45,507 bases of DNA from Martelella mediterranea. Lineage in GTDB: Bacteria; Pseudomonadota; Alphaproteobacteria; Rhizobiales; Rhizobiaceae. Made by a program: the position numbers and the translations under genes. Of this stretch, positions 34,419-44,590 are shown piece after piece; within the stretch, counting starts at the first letter, position 1; every line of letters starts with the position of its first letter. The stretch lies in NCBI GenBank assembly GCA_003001975.1, contig PVUG01000022.1:1-45507 (forward strand), in the 5' to 3' direction. The notes beneath the pieces were generated by a model that saw only the letters and a program-made list of their open reading frames with translations, did not search any database and was not told where the DNA came from.

Positions 34419-35246
34419 TCAGAGCGCGCTCGCAAGCGCGCAGAATTCGGCAACGCTCAGCGTTTCGGCACGCCGGGTGGGATCGATTCCGGCCTTTTCA
34501 AGCAACGCCTCGCCACCCAGCCCCTTCAGGCTTTGCCGCAGCATCTTGCGGCGCTGACCGAAGGCTGCCTGGGTGACTTTTTCAAGCGCTGAAGCCGTCA
34601 CGGCAATCGGTTGTGTCCTCGGCGCAAGATGGACCACGCTCGACGTCACTTTCGGCGGCGGCGTGAAAGCCTGCGGGGGCACGTCGAAAGCGATCCTCGC
34701 CTCTGTACGCCAGCCGGCAAGCACGCCAAGCCGGCCGTAATGCGCGCTGCCGGGCTCGGCAACAATGCGCTGGGCGACTTCCTTTTGAAACATCAGCGTC
34801 AGGGACTGCCAGTAGGGCGGCCAGTCATCGGGCAGCAGCCAGTTCACCAGCAATTGCGTGCCGACATTATAGGGCAGGTTGGCAATGACGCGGATCGGAT
34901 GGCCGCCGGCAAGGGCGGCATAGTCGACCGTCAGCGCATCGCCTTCGATGATCTCGAGCCTGTCGGGATAATGCGCCGCAATCTCGTGCAAGGCCGGCAG
35001 GCACCGCGAATCGCGCTCGATCACCGTCAGTTTCCTGACCCCGAGAGAAAGAATGGCCCGTGTCAGGCCGCCGGGGCCGGGCCCGACCTCGACGACATGG
35101 GCGCCTTCCAGCGCGCCTGCCGTGCGCGCGATCTTCTGCGTCAGATTGAGGTCCAGAAGGAAGTTCTGTCCGAGCGCCTTGCGGGCATTCAGTTCGTGCG
35201 CCGCAAGAACCTCGCGCAGCGGCGGAAGATCGTCGATCCGGGACAT
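34419..35246 (-). CDS. rsmA: 16S rRNA dimethyladenosine transferase
   Basis: The 275-residue enzyme dimethylates two adjacent adenosines near the 3' end of 16S rRNA. The opening [20 protein letters not shown], the SAM site [15 protein letters not shown] (about residues 52-66) and the catalytic [15 protein letters not shown] motif (about 121-135) are all present. Its start codon overlaps the pdxA stop by one base (TAATG), so translation is coupled. The order surA-pdxA-rsmA is widely conserved. Confidence 0.96.
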   Translation of the reverse strand: MSRIDDLPPLREVLAAHELNARKALGQNFLLDLNLTQKIARTAGALEGAHVVEVGPGPGGLTRAILSLGVRKLTVIERDSRCLPALHEIAAHYPDRLEIIEGDALTVDYAALAGGHPIRVIANLPYNVGTQLLVNWLLPDDWPPYWQSLTLMFQKEVAQRIVAEPGSAHYGRLGVLAGWRTEARIAFDVPPQAFTPPPKVTSSVVHLAPRTQPIAVTASALEKVTQAAFGQRRKMLRQSLKGLGGEALLEKAGIDPTRRAETLSVAEFCALASAL

Positions 35247-36262
35247 TATCGATCCTGCTTTCCGCCGGACAGCGCGGCTGCAAGCTTCAGCGCCTCTTCA
35301 AGGCTTCGCGGATCCGCTATGCCGCGCTCGGCAATGTCGAAAGCCGTGCCGTGGTCCGGCGACGTTCTGACAAAGGGCAGGCCGAGGGTCGCGTTGACGC
35401 CTTGCTCGAAACCGAGCGTCTTGACCGGAATCAGCGCCTGATCGTGATACATGCAGATCGCTGCGTCGTATCGCGCCCGCGCGCTGGCATGAAACATGGT
35501 GTCGGCGGGCAGGGGACCGACGACATCGATGCCTTCGGCGCGCAACGTATCGAGCGCCGGGCGGACAATTTCTTCGTCCTCACGCCCGATTGTGCCCTGT
35601 TCGCCCGCATGTGGGTTCAGACCGGCAACGGCCAGCCGCGGGGCCTTGATGGCGAAGCGCTCGGCAAGGTCGCGGGCCGTGATCCGGATCGTTTCGATGA
35701 TCAGCGCCTGGTCAAGCGCGGCAGGGACGTCCGACAGCGGAATGTGAATGGTGACCGGAACCACGCGCAGCGCCGGGCAGGCCAGCATCATCACCGGACG
35801 GTATTGCGTCCCGGTCTCGCGACGCGCAAGTTCGGCCAGGAATTCGGTGTGGCCGGGAAAGCCGAAGCCCGAACTGTAGAGAACGGATTTTGCAATCGGA
35901 TTGGTCACCAGTGCTGCGGTCTTGCCGCGCTGCGTGAGCTTTACACCGGTTTCGATTGCGGCAATCGTTCCGGCCGCCGTCGCCGGATCCGGCTTGCCGG
36001 GAGCAACAGGCGTTGCCGCGTCGATCGCGAAAACCGGCAGGGCGGCATGAAACGTATCGCAGGCCGCTTCGGGGGCGCAGACCTGCACCGGCACATCCAG
36101 CTCAAGCATGGCGGCACGGGCCTGGAGAATGCGCGGGTCGCCGAGATAGACGAAAGGCACAATCCCGGTCTCGTCGCGTCGCGACCAGGCTTTCAGGGCG
36201 ATTTCCGGGCCGATGCCGGCAGGGTCGCCCTGAGAAAGAGCAAGTGGCAGATTGGTCTTCAT
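35246..36262 (-). CDS. pdxA: 4-hydroxythreonine-4-phosphate dehydrogenase
   Basis: The 338-residue enzyme oxidises 4-phosphohydroxy-threonine in pyridoxal phosphate synthesis. It opens with [20 protein letters not shown]. The metal ligands are the histidines in [12 protein letters not shown] (about residue 138), [18 protein letters not shown] (about 212) and [14 protein letters not shown] (about 268). The [13 protein letters not shown] segment is also conserved. It lies 11 bases after the SurA-like gene. Confidence 0.95.
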   Translation of the reverse strand: MKTNLPLALSQGDPAGIGPEIALKAWSRRDETGIVPFVYLGDPRILQARAAMLELDVPVQVCAPEAACDTFHAALPVFAIDAATPVAPGKPDPATAAGTIAAIETGVKLTQRGKTAALVTNPIAKSVLYSSGFGFPGHTEFLAELARRETGTQYRPVMMLACPALRVVPVTIHIPLSDVPAALDQALIIETIRITARDLAERFAIKAPRLAVAGLNPHAGEQGTIGREDEEIVRPALDTLRAEGIDVVGPLPADTMFHASARARYDAAICMYHDQALIPVKTLGFEQGVNATLGLPFVRTSPDHGTAFDIAERGIADPRSLEEALKLAAALSGGKQDR

Positions 36263-36273
36263 GTCCGGGGCAA

Positions 36274-37227
36274 TCAGGATTTACCCGGCGTGACGATCTG
36301 GGCCTTGCTCTTCAGCTCATCCATGTAACGCTTGCTTTCGCTTTCCGTATCGGCGTCGGCAGAGTCTTCCTTGGCGCTGAGAACCAGCCGGGCCGCGTAA
36401 TCGTCCGACGTGGTTTCGCGCTCGCAAATCGCCAGGAATTCGGCGCCATACGGCGTTGTCTTGACCGATGTCGTATTGCCCGTGGCCTTGCTCACCGCGT
36501 CCTTCCATTCGGCCGGCAATTGCGGCTCCAGGAAACGGCCATAGTCAAGGACGGTCACGTCGTTCATGGTGGCCGCAAACGAAATGGCCTGATCGCATCC
36601 GGGGAATTTCGAACGCGCGGATTCAGCCTCGCGCTTGCGCTTGGCCAGCAACGAGCCGCGTTCCTTCTCCGGTACGACGAAAACGATCCGCTTCAGCAGG
36701 TATTCGGTGGTTTCCGGCTTCTTGCCTTCCTTCTCCGCTTCTTCAAGCTGGGCGATGAACTCGTCGTCAGGCAGCAGTGTGCTGCCGCCATAGCGCGCGC
36801 GCAAAAGCTGGCCCCAGCTCATGGAGACGGCAATGTAGAACTTGAAATGATCGACCCCGACGCCGGCCTGATTGAGAATGTTGCTCATCTGGGCGACGGA
36901 CATGCCGTTGCTCTTGGCGAAGTTGGCAAAGGACGCATCGACTTCGGGCTGGGTGACGGACATATTGCGCAGCGCAATCTCCGACTGTTTCAGCGCCTGA
37001 TCGATCATCGCCTCACGGGCTTTTTCGTTGAGATTGCCCTTCGTGCCCATCAGCCGAAGCAGGTTCCGGCGCTTGGCGATGTCGTCATTGGTGATCGGCA
37101 CGTTGTTGACGATCACCGCAATGTCGACGGTCTTGGCGAAGGCGGGTTGCGGGGCAATGCCCACGATGCTTGCCGTGGCGATCATGGCGGCGGCAAATGC
37201 GGTCACTGAAAATCTCGCGGCAGTCAT
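36274..37227 (-). CDS. SurA-like periplasmic chaperone / peptidyl-prolyl isomerase
   Basis: The 317-residue protein has a signal peptide ending near PAFA (about residue 31) and then the SurA N-terminal core: [20 protein letters not shown] followed by helices to about residue 170. A parvulin-like region follows (about 175-285), but the parvulin motifs are weak. SurA helps outer-membrane proteins, including LptD, reach the outer membrane, which fits the neighbouring lptD gene. The start at 37225-37227 has GAAAGGAAAC upstream. The gap of 255 bp to lptD allows its own promoter. The chaperone role is well supported by position; isomerase activity is uncertain. Confidence 0.85.
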   Translation of the reverse strand: MTAARFSVTAFAAAMIATASIVGIAPQPAFAKTVDIAVIVNNVPITNDDIAKRRNLLRLMGTKGNLNEKAREAMIDQALKQSEIALRNMSVTQPEVDASFANFAKSNGMSVAQMSNILNQAGVGVDHFKFYIAVSMSWGQLLRARYGGSTLLPDDEFIAQLEEAEKEGKKPETTEYLLKRIVFVVPEKERGSLLAKRKREAESARSKFPGCDQAISFAATMNDVTVLDYGRFLEPQLPAEWKDAVSKATGNTTSVKTTPYGAEFLAICERETTSDDYAARLVLSAKEDSADADTESESKRYMDELKSKAQIVTPGKS

Positions 37228-37482
37228 ATTGTTTCCTTTCAACAGCCCCACGCTCCCGTCAGGTCTGCGTGCGGCATCGATACGGCCTTCCGGCGGGCGC
37301 GGCGTTTGCCATAAGCTTTCACGGCGCCATCTTGCCGCTCCCCCCAAGGCGCGGTCCGATAAGGTGTCTGTTTCCTACAAGGGCATGTCATCCACCGACC
37401 CATGCCCAGAACTCGATGGCAATGTTTTGTCCATTTTAGGGGCAAAAGCAAGGCATTGATCGGATAGAACGGGTTGTCGGGT

Positions 37483-39819
37483 CTATTCGAATGAATCGTT
37501 GCCGACAACGATGTCGCCGAGTGTGCGGAACGTCAGACGTGCGCCGATCGTCCAGTCGACGGCTTCGCGGTTGTTGTCGTCCCAGTCTTCTTCGTAGGTG
37601 ATCGAGAAAATCGTGCAGATATCCTCATAGGTCAGGCCGACCCAGCGATTGGTGACGACATTATTGGCGAGGTCATAGGTCAGGGAACCGGAAATTCCCC
37701 AATTCTCGTTCAGGCGAAGCGTGCTGGTGGATTTCAGTTCGCTGTTGCGCTCTTCATAGGCATAGCCCGGCTGGGCTGCGATATTGGTATAATCAAGCGC
37801 GGTATCGAACCGGTGCGATCTGAAATCGATACCGACATCGGTTCGTGCAAGCGAAAAATCCTCTTGATCGAAACGCGCGGCACCCGTCAGCGAAAGGCCG
37901 AAGGGGAAGCTGACGGCGGCGGCGCCGACATAATCGGAGCGCGACGATTCCAGGCCCGAGTCGATGCCGACACCGACAAGGTCGGGCGAGGCATAGGAAT
38001 TGCGGCCGGCAAGCTGGAAAGATTGTCCGAACAGGCCGTTGACCAGTATGCCGGAATCATAAACGCCACGATAGCGGAAGCCGATATTGGCGCGTGTACC
38101 GCCTTCGACGCGGTCGAAACCGGAAAACTTGTCGCGCTCGAACAGTGTCAGGGGATCGAAGACGAAGCTCTGCGCGTCCTCGTTCGGCAGGCCGCCGGCA
38201 TGCTGTTCGTCGGGGCGTATGAACACCTGGCCGACCGGTTCCAGGATATGCGAACCGAAACTGTTGCTGATCAGCAGCGGATATTTGAGTTCGAGACCTG
38301 CGGTCACCATGGCGCGGGCGGCCGCATCCTCATCGACGAAATTGCCGGGATAGGAATAGGCGCCGCCGTTGATCTGGTCGGGGTCATCGACATTCAGAAG
38401 ATAGCCATCGGCACGCGCGGCCAGAAGCGGTGTGATCTGCAGGCCCTCATCGGTGGTAAAGGTCCGCTTCCACTCCACTTCGCTGGTCAGGCGGGTATTG
38501 TTGCCCTCAAGACCGAGGAAGCGGTCATTCACGCTCGTCGGCTTAACGTCGTTTTTGCTTCGGACGATATTGGTCAGGTTGTTGGTGATGGACAATTGTC
38601 CGCCGAAGATCGGCTCCGGTGCGATATAATCGTAATCGATAACCGGCACCACGATCGCCTGCTTGCTTTCCGCGGCATTGAAGCTGTCGGCGTCCTGAAC
38701 ATCGAAATAATTCGCCTTGATCGAAAGCGAGCTGCGCTCCCCGATTCCTTCAAGATATATCTGATTGTTGAAGATCTTGTCGTCGTGGCCTTCGATCGAA
38801 TAGGTCCGCGCAAAATTGTTGTCGCTCTGGATCATGGCGTCCCAGCCGAAAACCCAGCGCGGATTGATCTGGAACTGGCCGGTGGAGGCGATCAGGGCGC
38901 GGCCGTCGGCATTGGCATCGCTGGTGCCGCTGGAAAACCGGTCGCTGCCCTGCTGGTCAATGCCGGCAAAGCGCAGCGTATGTTCGCCGTTGCGATAGCG
39001 TTTGCGGTATTCCGCCTCGACCAGGAACCCCTGTTCCGTGTAACCGGTACCGGTAAAGGTGACGTCCGAACTCGGCGAAATCGGGATATAATAGGGCAGG
39101 GAAAACCCGACACCGAGATTTTCGGCAATGCTCATCGAGGGAAACAGGAAGCCGCGCTTGCGCTTCACACTCGGGTCAGGGACCGTGATTGACGGCAGGC
39201 GCGCAATCGTGTGCCCGAGGAGCTGGAAACGCGGGCTTTCGAGACGGACCGTGTGCGTGACGCCGTCCTGAATCACGCGCTGTGCCCGGATCTGCCAGAA
39301 GGGCGGTTTCTCGGGATTTTCGGCGCAGGGGATGCAGGCCGTGTAGACGCCGTTTTCCAGGATCATCTTGTTGCCGTCGACGCGTTCGGCGCGTTCGCCG
39401 GCAACCGCGATGTTGTCCGGTGTGCGCACGCTGATCGCGTCGAGAAAGCCATTGGCGAAGTCGTCTGTAACGTCGAGCTTTTCGGCCCGCAGGTGATTTC
39501 CGTCGGGATCGATTACCTCGATCCCTTCATAGGCCATCAATCGGCCGGCCTTCTGGTCGTACTCCACCTTGTCGGCGACCATGCGGTAACCGGCATAATA
39601 GATCTGCACGCCGCCGAGCGCATAAACCTTCTGGGTATCGTGATTGTAGACCAGCTCATTGGCTGTCAGCAGCATCGGCCCGGAATCATCGCCTGGTGCG
39701 GAAATCCCGAGATCTTCCTGCGCGCCGGCGGGCGTTGCCAGAAGGCCGACCGGGGTCAGCGCGCTTGCAAGAACCAGAAGCCCGGCAAGGCGCAATTTGC
39801 TCTTACGTTGCCGGGACAC
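37483..39819 (-). CDS. lptD: LPS-assembly protein LptD
   Basis: The 778-residue outer-membrane protein inserts lipopolysaccharide into the outer leaflet. A signal peptide ends near GAQ (about residue 34). An N-terminal OstA-like beta-jellyroll (about residues 45-170, LTANELVYNHDTQKVYALGG) receives LPS from the periplasmic bridge. The rest is a large beta-barrel with alternating hydrophobic strands and ends with an aromatic C-terminal residue (NDSFE region). A CIPC pair near residue 162 is the only obvious cysteine motif near the N-domain boundary, and a single cysteine near residue 735 could be its disulfide partner. The start is a GTG that overlaps the lptG stop codon by one base. Confidence 0.94.
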   Translation of the reverse strand: MSRQRKSKLRLAGLLVLASALTPVGLLATPAGAQEDLGISAPGDDSGPMLLTANELVYNHDTQKVYALGGVQIYYAGYRMVADKVEYDQKAGRLMAYEGIEVIDPDGNHLRAEKLDVTDDFANGFLDAISVRTPDNIAVAGERAERVDGNKMILENGVYTACIPCAENPEKPPFWQIRAQRVIQDGVTHTVRLESPRFQLLGHTIARLPSITVPDPSVKRKRGFLFPSMSIAENLGVGFSLPYYIPISPSSDVTFTGTGYTEQGFLVEAEYRKRYRNGEHTLRFAGIDQQGSDRFSSGTSDANADGRALIASTGQFQINPRWVFGWDAMIQSDNNFARTYSIEGHDDKIFNNQIYLEGIGERSSLSIKANYFDVQDADSFNAAESKQAIVVPVIDYDYIAPEPIFGGQLSITNNLTNIVRSKNDVKPTSVNDRFLGLEGNNTRLTSEVEWKRTFTTDEGLQITPLLAARADGYLLNVDDPDQINGGAYSYPGNFVDEDAAARAMVTAGLELKYPLLISNSFGSHILEPVGQVFIRPDEQHAGGLPNEDAQSFVFDPLTLFERDKFSGFDRVEGGTRANIGFRYRGVYDSGILVNGLFGQSFQLAGRNSYASPDLVGVGIDSGLESSRSDYVGAAAVSFPFGLSLTGAARFDQEDFSLARTDVGIDFRSHRFDTALDYTNIAAQPGYAYEERNSELKSTSTLRLNENWGISGSLTYDLANNVVTNRWVGLTYEDICTIFSITYEEDWDDNNREAVDWTIGARLTFRTLGDIVVGNDSFE

Positions 39820-40889
39820 TAGCCGTCCTCCTGATGCAATAAAATAGTCAAGCCCAATGCCATCGCCACGACCACCGGAATCCAGGCCGATAGAAGCGGC
39901 GACAAAACTCCGCTACTGCCAAACGCCTTTACAAGTACACTTGTCACATAAAGCAGAAACCCGGACAGGATTCCACCCAAAATAACAGCAGGCGACTGCG
40001 CAAAACGCGAAAACTTGAGACAGACAGTTGCTGCGATTAACGTCATAGCTACCAAAAGAAAAGGAAGTGATAACAGATAATTATATTGAGTTTCCAAAGC
40101 CTTGGTTGACATTCCGAACCGCCGCGCCAGTTCGATTTGTCGCGGCAGCGCAAAAATGCTGACAAGGTCGGGCTGCACGAGATTCTGCTGGACAAAATCC
40201 TCATCCAGATTGGTTTTGACGCGTACCTCGTCTTTGTGTGTGGATAATTCGCCGACTTCGACTTCCGTCACGTCGTAGAGCGTCCACCAGCCATTGTCCA
40301 GTACGGCCCTTTTGGCATCCTGCCGTTTGGTGAGCTGTCCTTCATCACCGAAATAGATGACAACGGCCTGCAACAGTTCGGTTCCGTTTTCGGCAATGCC
40401 GCGGCCGCCGATAATGGTATCCTGTCCATCCGTCTGCTGGCGCAGCCATGGCACCGTGTGGTCTTGACTGTGGCCCGCCGCCTCCAGTCCCATCGCCTTT
40501 TTCTGAGTCCAGGATGCAAGCGGGTTCAGCGCCAGCACGCTTGTCGCACCGAGCAGGGTGGCGCCGACGACGAAGGGCAGGATGAACTGCCAGACCGAAA
40601 TGCCCGCAGCGCGGGTAACCACAAGCTCATTGCGGCGATTGAGCGCAATCAGCGCGACCATTGCCGCAAACAGCGCGATAAAGGGAATCGTCTGCTGGAG
40701 GATGTAGGGCAGGCGCAGAAGGGTAATCACCATCGCGTCGGTCATGCCCTGACCGGCTTCGATTGAAATATCGCCGATCACCTCGCTGAAATCGATCAGG
40801 TAGATGATCGACATGACGCCGAACAGAAACCATGCCACGGTCACGACATAGCGGGTGAAGAAGTAACGGCCGAGAACGGAGAAAATCAT
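39819..40889 (-). CDS. lptG: LPS export permease LptG
   Basis: The 356-residue protein is one half of the inner-membrane LptB2FG exporter. It has six hydrophobic segments, three at each end, around a periplasmic beta-jellyroll domain (about residues 125-265). Typical LptG features include the RYFFTRYVVTVAWFLFGVMS start and the coupling segment EFVVTRAAGISVWQFILPFV. lptF is directly upstream with an ATGA overlap, and lptD directly downstream, which makes a compact LPS export operon. Confidence 0.94.
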   Translation of the reverse strand: MIFSVLGRYFFTRYVVTVAWFLFGVMSIIYLIDFSEVIGDISIEAGQGMTDAMVITLLRLPYILQQTIPFIALFAAMVALIALNRRNELVVTRAAGISVWQFILPFVVGATLLGATSVLALNPLASWTQKKAMGLEAAGHSQDHTVPWLRQQTDGQDTIIGGRGIAENGTELLQAVVIYFGDEGQLTKRQDAKRAVLDNGWWTLYDVTEVEVGELSTHKDEVRVKTNLDEDFVQQNLVQPDLVSIFALPRQIELARRFGMSTKALETQYNYLLSLPFLLVAMTLIAATVCLKFSRFAQSPAVILGGILSGFLLYVTSVLVKAFGSSGVLSPLLSAWIPVVVAMALGLTILLHQEDG

Positions 40890-42052
40890 GCTGCTTCTCC
40901 GCCGTTTGGTGTGTGGCGCCGGCGCAGCCTTGATATCGCCGCGTAGAATCGTTCGACCAATGGCCCTTTCTTGCGGGCGCGGCGCGGCTTCAGCAGAAGA
41001 TAAAGGCCGACGACCAGCAGGATGATGACGATGGCATAGGAAATGGGCACGAACATCGGATCATTTTCCGCGCGATTGGCCGAAAAGTGCGACATCAGTC
41101 GGAGCAGAAGCGTCACGATAAACGCGGTGGCCATCGGCGGTATGCGACGTTCGCGGTGGGATCGTGCATCGCCTGCGATGACGATGGTAAAGATTGCGTA
41201 GATCAGAGGCAACATCCAGTCGGTCATCCGCCGCGTCAACTCAGCGCGATAGGCGGCCGGATTTTTCATATAGTCCGGGTCGGTCGTGTCCGGATTGAGC
41301 AGGAACGACAGGCTGCGGTCCGAAGCCTTGCGTGATGTTTCGCTGCGGTCGCTGGTCAGCTCAGAAAGGTCGAAACTGTAGGAATCGAATTGTACGATCG
41401 AAACACTGCCGGCCGCGTCTTCTCTCTGCACCTGGCCGTTTTTCATGATCAGCTGGCTGCCGCTTTCATCGACGGCGCCTTCGCGGGCATAGTAGATGTA
41501 AGAGTCTTGCGGCTCGCGGTAATCGGCCACGAACAGGCCCTTGAGAACACGTCCGGAAAGCCGTTCGGATATCTGAATGTAGAGCCCGTCCTCGATCTCG
41601 CGAAAGGTTTTTTCCTCGATCACGGTGGAAAGCAGATCGGCATAAACCGATGCGATCAGGGAGCGGACCTCCGAACGGGAGCGTGGCTCGATATAGTTGT
41701 CCAGAACGAAGGAAAAGGCGCACAGCGCTATGGCAAAGGCGATGATCGGCCGATAGATGACCGACCGGCGCGCACCGGCGGCATCGATGACAGCAAGCTC
41801 GGAATCATTGTTCATCGTGGTCAGCGTCTGCGCTGTGCCAAGCACGATGCCGAAAGGCAGAACGGTCGGAATGACGGTGGGCAGGATCAGCGTGGCGAGT
41901 TTGAGGAACGAGAGAATGGACTGGCCGCTGTCGGTCACGAGATCGATTCGTCCCAGAACCTGGGTCAGCCAGAGGATCGCAAGCACCGGCAACAGCGTTG
42001 CCAGAAACATCCGGACGACCCGGGCCAGTATGTAGCGTTCCAGTATTTTCAT
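40886..42052 (-). CDS. lptF: LPS export permease LptF
   Basis: The 388-residue protein is the partner of LptG. It has the YjgP/YjgQ layout with three helices, a periplasmic domain and three further helices. The MKILERYILARVVRMFLATL opening and the ELAVIDAAGARRSVIYRPII coupling segment are typical. The start at 42050-42052 is chosen as the conserved family start with TTGAGGAC upstream; an in-frame codon at 42103 would add 17 non-conserved residues. The C-terminus is basic and extended by about 35 residues. Confidence 0.92.
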   Translation of the reverse strand: MKILERYILARVVRMFLATLLPVLAILWLTQVLGRIDLVTDSGQSILSFLKLATLILPTVIPTVLPFGIVLGTAQTLTTMNNDSELAVIDAAGARRSVIYRPIIAFAIALCAFSFVLDNYIEPRSRSEVRSLIASVYADLLSTVIEEKTFREIEDGLYIQISERLSGRVLKGLFVADYREPQDSYIYYAREGAVDESGSQLIMKNGQVQREDAAGSVSIVQFDSYSFDLSELTSDRSETSRKASDRSLSFLLNPDTTDPDYMKNPAAYRAELTRRMTDWMLPLIYAIFTIVIAGDARSHRERRIPPMATAFIVTLLLRLMSHFSANRAENDPMFVPISYAIVIILLVVGLYLLLKPRRARKKGPLVERFYAAISRLRRRHTPNGGEAA

Positions 42053-42106
42053 GCGCGTGTTGCTGTCCTCAAGACCTGCTGCCGTGTGCGGAACGATTCC
42101 CACACC

Positions 42107-42931
42107 TTAATGGTGTTTCATGCCCGTAGTTTCTTTTTCCTCAAAAAGATAAAGTATTCCAATGAAAATGACGACAGCACCCAGCCAGGCGAGGATAACG
42201 TCGGAAACATAATGGCCACCATAGGCGACGCGCATCACCGGGGCTGAAACAGAAACAGCGATCAGCGGCGGCGACAGTAGAAGTTTGAGTCGGTTGGGTA
42301 TTATAAAAACTGCGTAGCAGAACAGCCACCCTGCGGCTGCCGCTTCGCCCGAAACAAACGAACAGTTGGAAACGCAGCTTCCGGAAAAGTCTCCCGCCGG
42401 CATGAAGGCGTGCTGGCCACCGAAAAGATCGGTGTTGCGCGGGCGCGGGCGGTGGGAGATTTCCTTGAGGATCCAGTTGACCAGTATCCCGGGACCGATA
42501 AGGAGTGCGGCCAGAGCGGCGGTCAGCCGTCGTGCCTGCCATCCATCGAAAGTCGCGCCGTGATGTGAACATACATTGATCAGCTGGTAGATGATCACCA
42601 GTGCGAGGACTGCGGGCAGAAAGAGGATCAGCTCGCGCAGAAGGCCAAGCGCTTTATCCTGTGCGTGTAAAAAACTGCCACAGATTATGCCATCGGGCGC
42701 TCCGGGTGCGCATGGCAACCGGGTGTAAAATGACCAGCTCACGCTGATATCAATATCGGGAAACAGATAAAAAAACAGAAGCAGCACCCACCACAGCGCG
42801 AAAAGCGCGACAAATGCGAGCTTCAACGGCGGTAGGTCGCCAAGGTGGCGGGAAGCGTCTGTCAGCCGTGGCTTGACTCTGAAACTTGGCAATTCAGCTT
42901 TTCCGGTTTCTTTCGTCGCGTGTACAGGCAC
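42107..42931 (-). CDS. PAP2-family phosphatase (membrane)
   Basis: The 274-residue membrane protein has about six helices and the PAP2 catalytic motifs: K-x6-RP in KEISHRPRPRN (about residue 154), an SFVSGEAAAAG motif in place of the usual PSGH (about 180), and MRVAYGGHYVSDV (about 230), where the His is the nucleophile and Asp its partner. Such proteins dephosphorylate lipid phosphates such as undecaprenyl diphosphate or lipid A. Position before the lptF gene suggests envelope lipid work, but the substrate is unknown. The start is a GTG at 42931 with no strong ribosome site, so the N-terminus is uncertain. It ends 54 bases before lptF begins. Confidence 0.82.
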   Translation of the reverse strand: MPVHATKETGKAELPSFRVKPRLTDASRHLGDLPPLKLAFVALFALWWVLLLFFYLFPDIDISVSWSFYTRLPCAPGAPDGIICGSFLHAQDKALGLLRELILFLPAVLALVIIYQLINVCSHHGATFDGWQARRLTAALAALLIGPGILVNWILKEISHRPRPRNTDLFGGQHAFMPAGDFSGSCVSNCSFVSGEAAAAGWLFCYAVFIIPNRLKLLLSPPLIAVSVSAPVMRVAYGGHYVSDVILAWLGAVVIFIGILYLFEEKETTGMKHH

Positions 42932-43076
42932 ATCGTTTTCAGTTTCGGGGTTTTAAGTGTTATGGGGGAAGGGTCAACAGTTCTTGGTTGGTTGCGTTAA
43001 CAAGGCGTAGACTTCTTTTGCCAAAAACATTCGTCAGATTCATGACCCGCATTCCCGAAACTTCGGAGCATTGAAA

Positions 43077-44567
43077 ATGAAATTCTCGATTTCCTTTGTG
43101 AAAACGGCTGAAACCGCTGATAAAACAGTCATAACACTTGCCACCGAAGGCGGCGCACCAGCGGGGCTCGACGCTCTCGGCGGGATTGAGGCGCTTTATC
43201 AGAAAGCAGCGGAAACGGCTGGTTTTACGGCGAAATTGTGCACTGCACTTGATCTCCTTTCACCCGCCGGCAGTGCGGCTGCCCGTGTCTTCGTCCTCGG
43301 GCTTGGCAAAAAGGAATCACTTTCCGAAAACAGCTGGATCAGCGCAGGCGGCAAGGCGGCACGTCTGGCCTCAAAGGTGGATACGCTGGTAATCCATCCC
43401 GAAGTGGCAGGCGTTGCCGACATTGCGGGCAGTGTTGCCGATTTTGCGCTGGGGATGATGCTTGGCGGCTATGATTTCGACCAGTTCAAAACGACGGGCC
43501 GTGATGACGATGGAAAAACGCGCGACGTTGCCGTTCAGATCGTGACATCGGACCCGGCGGCTGCCGAAGCCGCTTTTGCCGAGCGGCAAGCCATTGGCGA
43601 CGGCGTTTTGCTGGCGCGCGAACTCGTCAACCTGCCGGCCAATATTCTCGGCCCGCGTGAATTTGCCGACAAGGCGATGGCGCTTGAAGCGCTTGGCGCA
43701 AAGGTTGAGCTGCTCGATGAGGCCCGGATGAAGGAACTCGGCATGGGCGCGCTTCTGGGGGTTGCCCAGGGCTCCGTCCGTCCGCCCTATCTGGCCGTGA
43801 TCGAGTGGAATGGCGGTCAGAGCGATGAACGCCCGATCGCTTTCGTCGGCAAGGGCGTCGTCTTTGATACCGGCGGTATCTCGATCAAGCCCGCAGCCTC
43901 CATGGAGGACATGAAGGGCGATATGGGCGGTGCGGCCGCCGTCATCGGCCTTATGCATACGCTTGCCGCCCGCAAGGCCCGGGTCAATGCGGTCGGTATT
44001 CTCGGTCTTGTGGAAAACATGCCGGATGGAAACGCCCAGCGCCCCGGCGATATCGTGACATCCATGTCCGGTCAGACCATCGAGGTGATCAATACCGATG
44101 CCGAGGGCCGTCTCGTGCTTGCCGATGCGCTGTGGTATTGCAACGAACGTTTCAAACCGCGTTTCATGATTGATCTGGCCACGTTGACGGGGGCTGTTCT
44201 GGTCGCGCTCGGGTCGCATCGTGCCGGGTTGTTCAGCAATGATGACGGTCTTTCCGCCGAACTCGCCAAGGCCGCGGATACCACCGATGAAAAAATCTGG
44301 CGCCTGCCGCTCGGCGAAGAATATGATCGCATGGTCGACAGCCGTTTTGCCGATATGCGCAACACGGGCGGATCGCGCCACGCCGGCTCGATCACGGCGG
44401 CACAGTTTCTGAAGCGTTTCGTCGGCGAAACGCCCTGGGCGCATCTCGATATCGCCGGAACGGCCATGGGGGCACCCAAAAGCGAGATCAATCGCGGCTG
44501 GGCTTCCGGTTTTGGCGTTCGCCTTCTTGATGAACTGGTGCGTGGCAATTACGAAAAGCACGACTGA
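43077..44567 (+). CDS. pepA: Leucyl (cytosol) aminopeptidase
   Basis: The 496-residue M17 metallopeptidase removes N-terminal residues from peptides. The catalytic domain holds the zinc and catalytic motif FVGKGVVFDTGGISIKPA (about residues 258-275), MKGDMGGAAAV (about 282-292) and the signature NTDAEGRLVLADALWYC (about 340-356). The ATG at 43077 is used; a TTG two codons earlier is in frame but less likely. E. coli PepA also acts as a DNA-binding protein; nothing here shows that. The 145-bp gap to the divergent PAP2 gene must hold both promoters. Confidence 0.95.
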   Translation: MKFSISFVKTAETADKTVITLATEGGAPAGLDALGGIEALYQKAAETAGFTAKLCTALDLLSPAGSAAARVFVLGLGKKESLSENSWISAGGKAARLASKVDTLVIHPEVAGVADIAGSVADFALGMMLGGYDFDQFKTTGRDDDGKTRDVAVQIVTSDPAAAEAAFAERQAIGDGVLLARELVNLPANILGPREFADKAMALEALGAKVELLDEARMKELGMGALLGVAQGSVRPPYLAVIEWNGGQSDERPIAFVGKGVVFDTGGISIKPAASMEDMKGDMGGAAAVIGLMHTLAARKARVNAVGILGLVENMPDGNAQRPGDIVTSMSGQTIEVINTDAEGRLVLADALWYCNERFKPRFMIDLATLTGAVLVALGSHRAGLFSNDDGLSAELAKAADTTDEKIWRLPLGEEYDRMVDSRFADMRNTGGSRHAGSITAAQFLKRFVGETPWAHLDIAGTAMGAPKSEINRGWASGFGVRLLDELVRGNYEKHD

Positions 44568-44590
44568 GACATGGCGAAAGAGGGCGGCCG

